The notes beneath the pieces were generated by a model that ran no database searches, was not told the DNA's origin, and saw nothing but the letters and a program-made list of their open reading frames with translations. Shown here in pieces: positions 30,519 to 39,514 of a stretch of DNA of 64,000 nucleotides; the stretch's first letter is position 1; every line of letters starts with the position of its first letter. Source of the stretch: Pleomorphomonas sp. JP5 (lineage in GTDB: Bacteria; Pseudomonadota; Alphaproteobacteria; Rhizobiales; Pleomorphomonadaceae); NCBI RefSeq assembly GCF_023721815.1, contig NZ_JAMDLI010000001.1, positions 62,001 through 126,000 on the forward strand. Direction: 5' to 3'. The position numbers were made by a program, and so were the translations under genes.

Positions 30519-30704
30519 AACCGTGGTCAGCTCAGCGGTGTCTTCTGGTACCCGCCCGCTAAACATCATCTCTTTGGGCTCGAGGCTTTCGCTTTTTTGA
30601 GAGTATCTGTCTTTGGCGGCCATCGACGCGCTTGATGGATTGCCTTATTGGGCAACTACCACAGCCGTCACACTCCGCTTCCCCTCCCAATCAACACGGG
30701 CTTC

Positions 30705-32330
30705 ATGATTCGTCTCGATAGCGTCAGCAAGCAACACGGCCATCAGATCCTGTTCATCGAAGCGTCGATGAACATCCAAAAGGGCGAGAAGGTCGGGCTG
30801 GTCGGACCGAACGGCGCCGGCAAGACCACTCTGTTCCGAATGATCGTCGGTGACGATCGGCCTGATGATGGCCTTGTGTCGATCGATGCCGGCATGACGA
30901 TCGGCTATTTCAGCCAGGATGTCGGTGAGATGTCTGGCCAGAGCGCCGTCGCGGCGGTGATGGATGGCGTGGGGCCGGTGAGCGCACTTGCCGCCGAAAT
31001 GGCCGAGCTCGAGGCCGCGATGGTCGATCCGGACCAGGCCGACGACATGGATGCCATCATCGAGCGCTATGGCGAGGTGCAGGGGCGTTTCGAGGAGCTG
31101 GACGGCTATGCGCTGGATGCGCGGGCGCGAGAAGTGCTCGCGGGCTTGAGCTTCAGCCAGGAGCGCATGGACGGCGACGTCGGCCTCTTGTCCGGTGGCT
31201 GGAAGATGCGCGTGGCGCTCGCCCGCATCCTGCTGATGCGACCGGATGGCATGCTGCTCGACGAGCCCAGCAACCATCTCGATCTTGAAAGCCTGATCTG
31301 GTTGGAGAGTTTCCTCAAAGGCTATGATGGCGCTTTGCTGATGACCTCGCATGATCGCGCCTTCATGAACCGCATCGTCGGCAAGGTTGTGGAGATCGAC
31401 GGTGGATCGCTCACGACCTATTCGGGCAACTTCGATTTCTACGAACAGCAGCGGGCGCTTGGCGAAAAACAGCGCGAGGCGCAGTTCGAGCGCCAGCAGG
31501 CGATGCTCGCCAAGGAGATCAAGTTCATCGAGCGCTTCAAGGCGCGGGCCTCTCATGCGGCGCAGGTTCAGAGCCGGGTGAAGAAGCTGGACAAGATCGA
31601 ACGGGTCGAACCGCCACGGCGACGACAGTCGATTCAGTTCGATTTTCGCATCCCGCCACGCTCCGGCGAGGATGTGGCGAGCTTCAAGAACGTGCACAAG
31701 GGCTACGGCGGCAAGCCAATCTATGAAGGGTTCGATTTCCAGCTGCGGCGCAAGGAACGCTGGTGCGTGCTGGGCGCCAACGGCGCAGGGAAATCCACGC
31801 TGCTGAAACTGGTGGCTGGCGCGACCGAGCCGGATCGGGGCACCGTGACAATCGGCAGCAGCGTCAAGATGGGTTACTTCGCCCAGCATTCCATGGATCT
31901 TCTGGACGGCGACGAGACGGTGTTCGAGTCGCTGGACGGCTCCTTCCCGCAGGCGGGACAAGGTGCGCTACGCACCCTTGCCGGTTGCTTCGGCTTCTCC
32001 GGCGACGATGTCGAGAAGCCCTGCCGCGTGCTCTCCGGTGGCGAGAAGGCGCGTCTGGTCATGGCCAAGATGCTGTTCGATCCGCCGAACTTCCTGGTGC
32101 TCGACGAGCCGACCAACCATCTGGACATGGGGACGAAGGAAATGCTGGTCGCAGCCCTCTCGACGTTTGAGGGCACCATGCTGTTCGTGTCGCATGACCG
32201 CCACTTCCTGGCGGCGCTCTCCAACCGCGTCCTCGAGTTGACGCCTGAGGGCGTCCATCAGTTCGGCGGCGGTTACACCGAATACGTCACGAGCACGGGC
32301 CAGGAAGCACCGGGCCTTCACCCAGGCTGA
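30705..32330 (+). CDS. ABC-F family ATPase (translation-associated)
   Basis: The 541-residue soluble protein has two ATP-binding cassettes and no membrane segment. Walker A motifs are GPNGAGKTTL and GANGAGKSTLLK; signatures are LSGGWKMRVALARIL and LSGGEKARLVMAK; Walker B are LLDEPSNHLD and VLDEPTNHLD, both with catalytic Glu. The linker between cassettes includes KARASHAAQVQSR, the interdomain region that reaches the ribosome in ABC-F proteins. Housekeeping relatives (EttA, Uup, YheS, YbiT) act on stalled or initiating ribosomes; which type this is cannot be settled here. Confidence 0.92.
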   Translation: MIRLDSVSKQHGHQILFIEASMNIQKGEKVGLVGPNGAGKTTLFRMIVGDDRPDDGLVSIDAGMTIGYFSQDVGEMSGQSAVAAVMDGVGPVSALAAEMAELEAAMVDPDQADDMDAIIERYGEVQGRFEELDGYALDARAREVLAGLSFSQERMDGDVGLLSGGWKMRVALARILLMRPDGMLLDEPSNHLDLESLIWLESFLKGYDGALLMTSHDRAFMNRIVGKVVEIDGGSLTTYSGNFDFYEQQRALGEKQREAQFERQQAMLAKEIKFIERFKARASHAAQVQSRVKKLDKIERVEPPRRRQSIQFDFRIPPRSGEDVASFKNVHKGYGGKPIYEGFDFQLRRKERWCVLGANGAGKSTLLKLVAGATEPDRGTVTIGSSVKMGYFAQHSMDLLDGDETVFESLDGSFPQAGQGALRTLAGCFGFSGDDVEKPCRVLSGGEKARLVMAKMLFDPPNFLVLDEPTNHLDMGTKEMLVAALSTFEGTMLFVSHDRHFLAALSNRVLELTPEGVHQFGGGYTEYVTSTGQEAPGLHPG

Positions 32331-32485
32331 GAAGAAGAGGCGGGCACTCGCATCGTCAACGAGCTGGAGGGCGTTCCACGTCATCCAGGGCGTGGCCGAC
32401 GAGCGGCCGGGCCGGCTCTCCGTCGCAATGATGCTCGGGCCTGTGTTATGTGGCGGGGAACGACGATATTCCTGGACTTTGGCCG

Positions 32486-32998
32486 ATGATTTCCATCCGA
32501 GCGGCATCCGAGCGGGATGCAGATGACCTTCCAGACGTTGAGCGGAGTTCAGGCGCGATTTTTCGCGAGTGGCCGGGGCTGGAGTGGATTGCCGAAGACA
32601 CCGTGCAGTCGGCGGATCAACATCGGGCCTTGATTGCTCAAGGCGTTGCCCTGGTCGCCGAGGACGAGGAGGCGGGCGCGGTCGGTTTCCTGAACGGGGA
32701 GTTGACGTCGGATGGCCTACACATCTGGCAGATCGCGGTGCATCGCGATTGGCAGGGGCAGGGCATCGGGCGAAGGTTGATCGCGGCAGGACGTCAGATC
32801 GCTGAAGAGAGAGGCGCAAAGGCTCTGCTCTTGACGACGTTTAGGGACGTGCCGTGGAACGAGCCTTATTATCAGCGCCTTGGCTTTCACACCTTGGCGG
32901 AGGGCGCAATAACCCCGCGACTGCTCAAGGTTCTCGAGAACGAGGGCAAAGCCGGTATTCCGGTGGAGCTGCGGTGCGCCATGGTGATGCCGCTATAG
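32486..32998 (+). CDS. GNAT family N-acetyltransferase
   Basis: The 170-residue acyltransferase starts with SIRAASERDADDLPDV and has the acetyl-CoA pyrophosphate-binding motif A at HRDWQGQGIGRRLIAAG, followed by the NEPYYQRLGFHTL segment typical of the fold's C-terminal half. The acceptor substrate is unknown. The ATG at 32486 is used; an in-frame start at 32450 would add 12 residues. Its stop is 16 bases before a rhizobial intergenic repeat. Confidence 0.82.
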   Translation: MISIRAASERDADDLPDVERSSGAIFREWPGLEWIAEDTVQSADQHRALIAQGVALVAEDEEAGAVGFLNGELTSDGLHIWQIAVHRDWQGQGIGRRLIAAGRQIAEERGAKALLLTTFRDVPWNEPYYQRLGFHTLAEGAITPRLLKVLENEGKAGIPVELRCAMVMPL

Positions 32999-33014
32999 CG
33001 CGGACGAGGCTAGA

Positions 33015-33114
33015 GCAGTTCCAGCAAAAGTGGGCACCGGTTTTGCGTCCGGAACTGCGTCTTAACGAGGAGATAGAGTTTTCCGGCGAACCCGAGTTCA
33101 CCGGAAAAACTCTA
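33015..33114. repeat. Rhizobiales-type palindromic intergenic repeat
   Basis: An 8-bp inverted pair at 33015-33022/33051-33058 encloses a second pair GCAAAA/TTTTGC (33024-33029/33041-33046). This double palindrome is of a kind I recall as dispersed between genes in many Rhizobiales. Directly after it, a second imperfect hairpin (about 33073-33115, one bulged A) contains the recQ stop codon. On the recQ strand the second hairpin may act as its transcript end. Confidence 0.65.
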
Positions 33115-34935
33115 GTGGTCGTGTTCGGCGACCACCGCGAGAAAGACGTCTCCGTAGCGATCCAGCTTGGCCGCCCCGACGCCGGGGATCTTCGCCATCT
33201 GCAACCGAGAACCGGGACGCGCGGCAGCCAGTTCGATCAGCGTCTTGTCGTGGAAGATAACGTAGGGCGGGACGTTCTGGGCGCGGGCGATCTCTGTGCG
33301 CTTTTCCCGCAGGGCCTGGAACAGGCTCTGGTCGGCCACGGACAGCATGGCCGGCAATGCCTTGTGATCGCCTTTCGTCCTTGCGGTCTTTGGCCTTGTC
33401 GGCACGCGCAGCATCAGCGTGGGGCGTTCGCGCAGAAACCGACGACCTGCCTCCGAGATCGACAACCCGCCATGACCGTCCAGGTCGACATCGACGAGGC
33501 GAAGCGCGATCAGCTGGCGCAGGATGGCGCGCCAAGTCCGGTCGTCGTGCTCCTTGCCGATGCCATAGGTCGAGATCCGATCGTGCCCGAACTGCGTGAT
33601 GCGTTCGTTCGATCCGCCGAGCAGCACCTCGGCGATGTAGGCCTGTCCGAAGCGTTCGCCTGTCTTGTAGATGCACGACAGAGCTTTCAGCGCAGCGACG
33701 GTCCCATCGAAAAGGTCTGGCGGTTCCGAGCAGGTGTCGCAGTTGCCGCAAGGCTCGGACTGGTCGCCGAAATAGGACAGGAGCGCCTGGCGCCGACAGC
33801 CCGCCGTCTCGGCGAGACCCAGGAGGGCATCGAGTTTCTGTCGCTCGATGAGCTTGCGCTGCTCCGGAGCGTCGGAGTCCTCGATGAAGCGGCGGCGTAG
33901 GACGATGTCCTCATAGCCGTAGAGCATCAGTGTGTCCGATGGCAGGCCGTCACGGCCGGCGCGTCCGGTCTCCTGATAGTAGGCCTCGATACTGCCGGGC
34001 AGATCGAGATGGGCGACGAAGCGCACGTCGGGCTTGTCGATGCCCATGCCGAAAGCGATGGTCGCCACCATGATGATGGCTTCCTCGCGCTGAAAGCGCG
34101 TCTGGTTCGTCTGGCGGTCCACCTTGTCCATGCCACCGTGGTAGGGCAGAGCGGTATAGCCCTGCTCACACAGCCATGCCGCCGTCTCCTCCGTCTTGCG
34201 CTTCGACAGGCAGTAGACGATGCCGCTTTCGCCGTCGTGCTCCTTCAGGAAGCGTTTCAACTGCGCCCTGGGATTGTCCTTCTCTGCGATGGCGTAGCGA
34301 ATGTTGGGGCGGTCGAAGCCCGCGATGAACGCATCGCTTTCGGATATCTGGAGATGCGACAGGATCTCGAGGCGCGTCGGTGCATCGGCCGTCGCCGTCA
34401 GCGCCATTCGCGGGGTCCTTGGGAACTCCGACACGAGAGAGTTGAGCTGACGGTAGGACGGGCGGAAGTCGTGCCCCCATTGCGACAGGCAGTGCGCCTC
34501 GTCGATGGCGATCAGCGACAGTGGCGTGCGGTGCAAAAGGTCCAGGATGTCGGACTTCAGCAACGTTTCGGGGGCGACATAGAGGAGATCGAGCCCGCCA
34601 CTCGATATGTCCCGCCACAAGGCAAGACGTTCTTCCCCTTGCAGGTCGGAGTTGAGCGCGGCCGCCTTGACGCCTGCCTGGCGCAGCGCTGCCACCTGAT
34701 CGGCCATGAGGGCGATCAACGGGGAGACGATGAGCCCCATGCCCGGCCGGGCCAGTGCCGGTATCTGATAGCAGAGGGACTTGCCTCCGCCGGTCGGCAT
34801 GAGCACGAAGGCATTGTTGCCGGCCATCACATGATCGACGATTTGGGCCTGAGGACCGCGAAAGGCGTCGTATCCGTAGACGGTTCTCAGAATATGCAGG
34901 GGATCTGCGGCCACGGCGACTCGCGAGAAAAGCAA
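33112..34935 (-). CDS. recQ: ATP-dependent DNA helicase RecQ
   Basis: The 607-residue 3'-5' helicase works in RecF-pathway recombination and repair. Walker A is PTGGGKS at 47-53, with a DEAH-box motif [16 protein letters not shown] (which includes the RecQ aromatic-rich loop), helicase C-terminal [10 protein letters not shown], the zinc-binding cysteines in [10 protein letters not shown] and CGNCDTC, a winged-helix domain, and a C-terminal HRDC domain from about residue 530. Its 3' end overlaps a palindromic repeat. It diverges from the DUF2254 gene. Confidence 0.96.
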   Translation of the reverse strand: MLFSRVAVAADPLHILRTVYGYDAFRGPQAQIVDHVMAGNNAFVLMPTGGGKSLCYQIPALARPGMGLIVSPLIALMADQVAALRQAGVKAAALNSDLQGEERLALWRDISSGGLDLLYVAPETLLKSDILDLLHRTPLSLIAIDEAHCLSQWGHDFRPSYRQLNSLVSEFPRTPRMALTATADAPTRLEILSHLQISESDAFIAGFDRPNIRYAIAEKDNPRAQLKRFLKEHDGESGIVYCLSKRKTEETAAWLCEQGYTALPYHGGMDKVDRQTNQTRFQREEAIIMVATIAFGMGIDKPDVRFVAHLDLPGSIEAYYQETGRAGRDGLPSDTLMLYGYEDIVLRRRFIEDSDAPEQRKLIERQKLDALLGLAETAGCRRQALLSYFGDQSEPCGNCDTCSEPPDLFDGTVAALKALSCIYKTGERFGQAYIAEVLLGGSNERITQFGHDRISTYGIGKEHDDRTWRAILRQLIALRLVDVDLDGHGGLSISEAGRRFLRERPTLMLRVPTRPKTARTKGDHKALPAMLSVADQSLFQALREKRTEIARAQNVPPYVIFHDKTLIELAAARPGSRLQMAKIPGVGAAKLDRYGDVFLAVVAEHDH

Positions 34936-35140
34936 AGGACGGGATCACATAACAGGTCCATCGCCTGATCGCTCGGCCCTTGGTCAACTCGGTGTTCCGA
35001 GCTCGCTCGAGTGAAGATCCGTGTTGTTTCTGGCGCGGTCCTCGAACAAGGCGGGACCGGGCTTCATGGCAGTTGCGCACTCTTCGTGAAAACGGAGCGG
35101 TTCAGCAGGCCGCTACGATCACAATGTCGGAATCTGGGGA

Positions 35141-35159
35141 ACTGAGCGCATAGCTCAGT
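35141..35159. promoter_or_regulatory. Inverted repeat between recQ and the DUF2254 gene
   Basis: A perfect 7-bp inverted repeat ACTGAGC/GCTCAGT with a 5-base centre lies 57 bases before the DUF2254 start in the 280-base divergent spacer. It could be an operator or a leader hairpin. No regulator gene is adjacent. Confidence 0.35.
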
Positions 35160-35215
35160 CATTTCGTCTTTGGCTCTAGCGCGGACAGTCGTCCGATCCG
35201 GGCCAGGGAGTATCC

Positions 35216-36625
35216 ATGAGGGCGCAATTTCTTCGACTGGCCGACCATCTTCGCGAAAGCTATTGGTTCGTTCCCACACTCATGGCTTTTGCGGCGATTT
35301 TGCTGGCTGGCGGGATGATCGCACTCGACAGCTACGAAGGCGCGGGCTGGATGGATCGGTTCGCTTGGCTTCAAGCGTCGCGCCCCGATGGCGCGCGACA
35401 AGTCTTGTCTTCGATCGGCGGGTCGATGATTACCGTTGCCGGTACTGTTTTCTCGGTCACGATCGCAGCGGTCGTCTACGCGTCTGGCCAGTACGGGCCA
35501 CGCCTTCTCAGCAACTTCATGTCCGATCGCGGCAACCAGGTGACCCTGGGGACGTTCATTGCGACCTTTCTGTACTGTCTGCTGGTGTTGCGCACGATCC
35601 GCTCTCCCGAAGAATCCGACGCCGCCAGCTTCGTGCCGAACATGGCGCTGCTGGTCGGTGTGTTGCTGGCGCTTTGTTCGCTGGCGGTTCTGATCTTTTT
35701 CATCCACCACGTCCCGAGCAAGCTGCACATCAACAACGTGATCGAGGAGGTCGGTGGCCGTCTGCTTCATGAAATCGAGCGGCGATTCCCGAGCTTCATT
35801 GGCGATGGTGCTGGCGCTGACGATCCCGACGCCGAAACTGACGTGCCAATCGCTTTTCGTGCCAATGCGACAGTCGAGGAAGCCGCCGATCGAGCGCAGG
35901 TTTCAGCTCCTAAAACCGGCTACATCCAGATGATCGATAACAACACGCTCATGGAGCTTGCCCGCAAGCATGAGCTGGTCTTGCGCCTGCAGTATCAACC
36001 CGGTGATTTTGTGCACGCCGGCCGAACGCTGGTGGAGGCTTGGCCCCCGGCGCGGTGCGGTGAAGACCTTTCAAAGGCTGTTCAGGACCTGTTTGGCATC
36101 GGAGCGAAGAGATCGGCGCTCCAGGATCTTCGCTTTCTGTTCGATGAACTGGTCGAGATTGCCGCTCGCGCGATGTCGCCGGGAGTCAACGACCCGTTCA
36201 CGGCGGTCACGTGTCTGGACTGGCTGGGAGCGGCTCTGTCCGAGCTTTCGAGGCGAGAGCTGCCATCGCATCTGCGGGTGGATGAAGAGCGCAGGTTGCG
36301 TGTTATCGCCCATCCCGAAACCTTCGATAGGTTCCTCGGACAATCGTTGGGCTCGCTGATGCAATACTGCGCGAGGGACGTGACGACTGCCCTGCGATTC
36401 ATCCATGTGCTTGCTCAGATCTGCATCGACTGCAGCGATCCGGGAAGGATTGCCGCGCTGGGTGCCTCTGCCGCGAAACTGGAAGCATTGTCCCGACAGG
36501 CGTTGGGCGGCTCGAACTTCGAGCCGATCGCTCAGCGTTGCGGCGAGTTTCGTCGCATCCTGGCCGAGCCGGACTATAAGCGGCGTCTGCGCGATCAGTC
36601 CGCATGGCTCGGAGGGGCTGCGTGA
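35216..36625 (+). CDS. DUF2254 family membrane protein
   Basis: The 469-residue protein has four predicted transmembrane helices in the first ~165 residues (about 17-38, 65-90, 106-126 and 140-162) and a large soluble C-terminal part. The segment AGTVFSVTIAAVVYASGQYGPR and the later SPGVNDPFTAVTCLDWLG are characteristic of DUF2254, whose function is unknown. The ATG at 35216 has AGGGAG 6 bases upstream. The accessory islet begins about 140 bases after its stop. Confidence 0.85.
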   Translation: MRAQFLRLADHLRESYWFVPTLMAFAAILLAGGMIALDSYEGAGWMDRFAWLQASRPDGARQVLSSIGGSMITVAGTVFSVTIAAVVYASGQYGPRLLSNFMSDRGNQVTLGTFIATFLYCLLVLRTIRSPEESDAASFVPNMALLVGVLLALCSLAVLIFFIHHVPSKLHINNVIEEVGGRLLHEIERRFPSFIGDGAGADDPDAETDVPIAFRANATVEEAADRAQVSAPKTGYIQMIDNNTLMELARKHELVLRLQYQPGDFVHAGRTLVEAWPPARCGEDLSKAVQDLFGIGAKRSALQDLRFLFDELVEIAARAMSPGVNDPFTAVTCLDWLGAALSELSRRELPSHLRVDEERRLRVIAHPETFDRFLGQSLGSLMQYCARDVTTALRFIHVLAQICIDCSDPGRIAALGASAAKLEALSRQALGGSNFEPIAQRCGEFRRILAEPDYKRRLRDQSAWLGGAA

Positions 36626-36705
36626 ACGAGAGTCGATATCTCGAGCCGAGCGGTCATGGTCGCGTGTTGCAGAACTTAAGCCCCCCAACGGTGAGGTCGT
36701 GAGCC

Positions 36706-36831
36706 TTGGCTACCCGTCGTTCAAAGATAGTAATCTCTGCCGCTCTCGCCGGTAATTTCGCCACTTCTTGGAAAACCGCCCTTTCACTCGAAGATCAGAT
36801 CGCCACTATGAAGGCGGAGAGCTCAACGTGA
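36706..36831 (+). pseudogene. possible 5' remnant of a gene (BKACE/DUF849-like start)
   Basis: A TTG-initiated frame of 41 residues starts MATRRSKIVISAALAGNF, which recalls the first beta strand of beta-keto acid cleavage enzymes (DUF849). It then loses that resemblance exactly where the left 25-base direct repeat begins, and it overlaps the MarR gene end. This suggests a gene cut by the event that brought in the islet. The resemblance is short and from memory, so this is a weak call. Confidence 0.22.
36769..36793 (+). repeat. Left 25-base direct repeat of the islet
   Basis: It matches 40301-40325 at 24 of 25 bases; the difference is at the 17th base (T here, C on the right). Both copies begin TGGAAAACCGCCCTT and end CACTCGAAG. 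Similarity stops soon after. Confidence 0.75.
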
Positions 36832-37278
36832 CGCTACCGCGGTTTGATCAGCCACACGCTCAGTAAACCTTGCCCGCCATTTCTCTATAAACGTGTTTAC
36901 GCTCTCTAGTTCCGTACTTGCAAACTCGCTGAGCATAGCCTCAAGAAGCATCGTTCTACGTTTCCGAACGGATGTATGCAGTGCCCTTCCATCCGTCGTG
37001 AGATAAAGCCTGGAAACACGTCTGTCTTTTGAATCAGGTACACGTTGAATGAGGCCCTTCTCGCCCATCGCCTTGATTAGGCGGGCAATCTGGGCTTTGT
37101 CACGATTGGTCCGGATGATCAGGTGTTGCTGTGTAATACCAGGCGCTTGCTCGATCATCGCAAGCAATCTGGCTTCAAATGGAGCAGTGTGACTGTCTTG
37201 AAAGACTGCATCGGCTCGTAGTCTTGCATAGAAGTCGAAGACAACATCGCTCAATCCGTCAATAATGTCGGTGTCCAA
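36823..37278 (-). CDS. MarR family transcriptional regulator
   Basis: The 151-residue winged-helix regulator has a helix-turn-helix with ITQQHLIIRTNRDKAQIARL and a wing DSKDRRVSRLYLT, the standard MarR recognition part. It begins at TTG 37278, supported by AAGGAG exactly 6 bases upstream; no ATG fits. It is AT-rich compared with neighbours outside the islet. It reads away from the metallo-beta-lactamase-fold gene, whose promoter region carries MarR-sized inverted repeats. Confidence 0.88.
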   Translation of the reverse strand: MDTDIIDGLSDVVFDFYARLRADAVFQDSHTAPFEARLLAMIEQAPGITQQHLIIRTNRDKAQIARLIKAMGEKGLIQRVPDSKDRRVSRLYLTTDGRALHTSVRKRRTMLLEAMLSEFASTELESVNTFIEKWRARFTERVADQTAVASR

Positions 37279-37398
37279 AGCAGGCTCCTTTCGGGCTGAC
37301 CTGAGTCAGGCAACGCCCATCTTCCGGCCAGAGTCCAGTGCCTCCATAGTTGATGGTTCAAAATCTGGCGGGCGCCGGCGCGGGCTTTCGGATTGCTT

Positions 37399-37507
37399 AT
37401 CCGAGATGAAGTCCAACCTCCAGCGTTCGCCTGGAGCGGGTGAAACTGCCAACGGGACTGATCCCATGCCGACGGCACACCTCCCCGGAGGCCATCCCGA
37501 TTCCTGC
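37399..37507 (-). pseudogene. IS3-family transposase remnant (OrfA piece joined to OrfB piece)
   Basis: Read leftward, 37507 to about 37455 encodes AGIGMASGEVCRRHGIS, which resembles the helix-turn-helix of IS3 OrfA proteins. In a different frame directly after it, about 37452-37399 encodes PLAVSPAPGERWRLDFISD, which resembles the start of the OrfB DDE domain (usually ERWSLDFVSD). In an intact element these parts are hundreds of bases apart, so an internal deletion has fused them. No terminal repeats are left. Confidence 0.5.
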
Positions 37508-37615
37508 TCCGCCGTGCCGACCAGCTCCGCCCCTCGGTGAACCAGCGATTTCACATGTCCGCCACCTTGATGGCGGGCTCTCTTCAAGCGAGGAACCGGC
37601 CCGCGACCAGTTTGG

Positions 37616-37644
37616 GTTGACTTTATCAACTATCTTCTCATAGT
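37616..37644 (+). promoter_or_regulatory. Promoter and inverted repeats upstream of the MBL-fold gene
   Basis: A -35 TTGACT (37617-37622) and a weak -10 CATAGT (37639-37644) are 16 bases apart. GTTGA-CTTTA-TCAAC (37616-37630) overlaps the -35 and ACTAT-N6-ATAGT (37629-37644) overlaps the -10. Their size suits the nearby MarR-type repressor. Confidence 0.5.
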
Positions 37645-37699
37645 CGTCACACAACGGCGGTTACCTGTCCGCCGCCAGCCTGACTTGAAGGACACCCTC

Positions 37700-38719
37700 A
37701 TGAATCGCATTGGCATTGAATCGCTCGCCAAGCTCTCGACGAGATTGGCGCTTGTCGCCTGCCTCGCTGCTGTACCAACGATCACGTATGCAGGCGATCC
37801 GCCGGCCGGACTCGCATCGGATAGCGAGGCCATTTTCGTCACGCTCGGGACAAATGGTGGGCCTTTGGCCCAGGCCGACCGATCAGAACCGTCCAATCTG
37901 CTGAAAGCCGGAAGTTCATATTCGCTCGTGGACGTAGGCGATGGGTTCACAAGTAGACTGGCCGCTGTAAACGTTTCACTGCGGGACATCGACAACGTGT
38001 TTATTAGTCATCTTCATTTCGATCATACCGGAGGCCTTTGGGCTGCGCTTGGGCTGCGCTTTCAGCTCAATGCCGGGAAGCCGCTTCAGGTTTACGGCCC
38101 TCCGGGGATTGAGGAAACGGTAGCAGGAATTCTGAAAGGCATGAAACCCGCCATGGAGGCCGCATATGGGGTGCCAGGCGAGGAAAGTATTTCGACTGAC
38201 GAGCTTGTTCAGGTCCATGAAATAGAAGACGGTGATGTCGTAGAGCTAGATGATTTTACTTTGAAGGTCGCTAAAAATACACACTATTCATTTGATGATG
38301 GAAGCCCGGAAGATAGAAAATACCAATCCCTGTCGTTCCGTTTCGAAACTAAGGATCGCGTCATCGTCTACACGGGAGATACGGGGCCAAGCGCCAATGT
38401 CGTCAAACTCGCTAACGGGGCCGACTTGCTGGTCACTGAGCTCATTGATCTCGACGAAGCACTTGGGCGGCTGAAGAAACCGGGTAGCGCTGCTGCTGCT
38501 TCTAGACAAGAGCAGATCAAAGAGCATTTTTTAGCGCATCATCTGACCACTTCCGAGATTGCCAAAATGGCGCGTGAAGCAAATGTGAAGGAGGTTGTAA
38601 CAACTCATCTAGTTGGTGGGCTAACGATTTCGGGCAAAAATACTGAGAAGTGGAAAGAGGAAATATCTAGGGGTTACGATGGTCAGGTCTTTATTGCTAA
38701 AGACCTAGACAGATTCTAG
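37700..38719 (+). CDS. exported metallo-beta-lactamase-fold hydrolase
   Basis: The 339-residue protein has a signal peptide (about 1-31, ending ITYA) and an MBL fold with the dinuclear metal motif SHLHFDHTGG near residue 110. Further ligands are likely the Asp of YTGDTG and the His of THLVGG. The ordering resembles ribonuclease Z/arylsulfatase-like and lactonase-like MBL proteins, so the substrate is open. The ATG at 37700 has AAGGA 8 bases upstream; TTG 37685 would add five residues. The sequence is AT-richer than the chromosome around it, which suggests transfer. Confidence 0.86.
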   Translation: MNRIGIESLAKLSTRLALVACLAAVPTITYAGDPPAGLASDSEAIFVTLGTNGGPLAQADRSEPSNLLKAGSSYSLVDVGDGFTSRLAAVNVSLRDIDNVFISHLHFDHTGGLWAALGLRFQLNAGKPLQVYGPPGIEETVAGILKGMKPAMEAAYGVPGEESISTDELVQVHEIEDGDVVELDDFTLKVAKNTHYSFDDGSPEDRKYQSLSFRFETKDRVIVYTGDTGPSANVVKLANGADLLVTELIDLDEALGRLKKPGSAAAASRQEQIKEHFLAHHLTTSEIAKMAREANVKEVVTTHLVGGLTISGKNTEKWKEEISRGYDGQVFIAKDLDRF

Positions 38720-38728
38720 CACCCAGGC

Positions 38729-39187
38729 TCATAGTCGGCGGCTGGCTGACTCGGTTCTCAGCCATCCGCCGAAAGCCCGGACGAGCCGCGAGCGGACACT
38801 GGCTTCCGGATCGACGAACCAGCAGGCTTGGCCGGCACCCAGCGGACGTTCTGTGAGCAGCAAAAGCCTGCTCGATGAAAGCTCCGCCTCGCTCAAAGCC
38901 ACGCCCATGTCGGCGACGGCGGCCTCGGCGATCATCGAGAACTGGTCGAAGCGAGATCCCCAATACGAACCCGCGGTCGGCAAACCGCCCGCGGCGAACC
39001 TGTCGGCTCAGGCGGTCGGTCGGCTCGACTGATGAAGAAGCGGTGCTTGAGCAATGGCGGCGGCATCGTCGAGGCCAAACCGGTCGCGTGTTGCCGGGGG
39101 CGCGACCGGATAGACTTCCTCCTTGCAGAGAAATTCGCACACAGCGCCGGGCCATGTGGGGGCGCCGAAATGGATGGCGGCGTCGAG
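38729..39187 (-). pseudogene. LysR-type regulator pseudogene (effector-domain fragment)
   Basis: The fragment aligns along its whole length with the C-terminal half of the intact LysR regulator at 44868-45782 (DAAIHFG, PTWPGAVCEFLC, DRFGL-DAAAIA, SRFDQFSMIAEAAVADMGVAL and ERPLGAG are shared). The first half with the DNA-binding domain is gone. At 39008-39010 a TGA replaces the Trp codon that follows SRPTA in the intact copy, and about five codons after MGVAL are deleted. At its 5' end it is fused to a cation-efflux fragment on the other strand. Confidence 0.85.
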
Positions 39188-39193
39188 TGTGGA

Positions 39194-39476
39194 GGTGCTT
39201 GCCTCGGTGCTGACCACTTTGGAAAGCGACGGCAGGATCCAGCGGATCGAAGAGATCTTCAGCATGCACCTTGGACTCTCCGACATCCTCCTGGGCATTT
39301 CGCTCGACTTCGACGACGACATGACGAGCGAGGAGATCGAGGCCGCCATTCATGACCTCGGCGAGACGCTTCGAGCCAGCCAGTCGTCGGTCGCAAGGGT
39401 TTTCGTCCGCCCGGTCCAGTTGGCGAAGAACAAGGAACCTGCCGGGAGCGACATCGGCGCGGGCTCAGCCGATTAG
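39194..39476 (+). pseudogene. 3' fragment of a cation diffusion facilitator gene
   Basis: The last ~93 codons (VLASVLTTLESDGRIQRIEE, then MHLGLSDILLGISLDFDDD, EEIEAAIHDLGE and VARVFVRP) match the cytoplasmic dimerisation domain of CDF metal-efflux proteins. The six transmembrane helices that should come before are absent; their place is taken by the inverted LysR pseudogene. No start signal is present, so it is unlikely to be expressed as a transporter. Confidence 0.75.
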
Positions 39477-39514
39477 TGACGTACGACGCATGGCGCCGTG
39501 CAGTCGGCCTCGGC

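Larger units (their letters stand above)
37279..37699. other. 421-base spacer between marR-type gene and MBL-fold gene
   Basis: It holds the marR-type promoter at the left, an IS3-family transposase scar in the middle (37399-37507) and the promoter/operator of the MBL-fold gene at the right (37616-37644). The remainder shows nothing recognisable. Confidence 0.5.

Noticed and set aside
39123-39193. ATG start for the cation-efflux fragment
   Set aside because: The frame runs through the inverted LysR pseudogene; the first ~22 residues have no relation to the CDF family.
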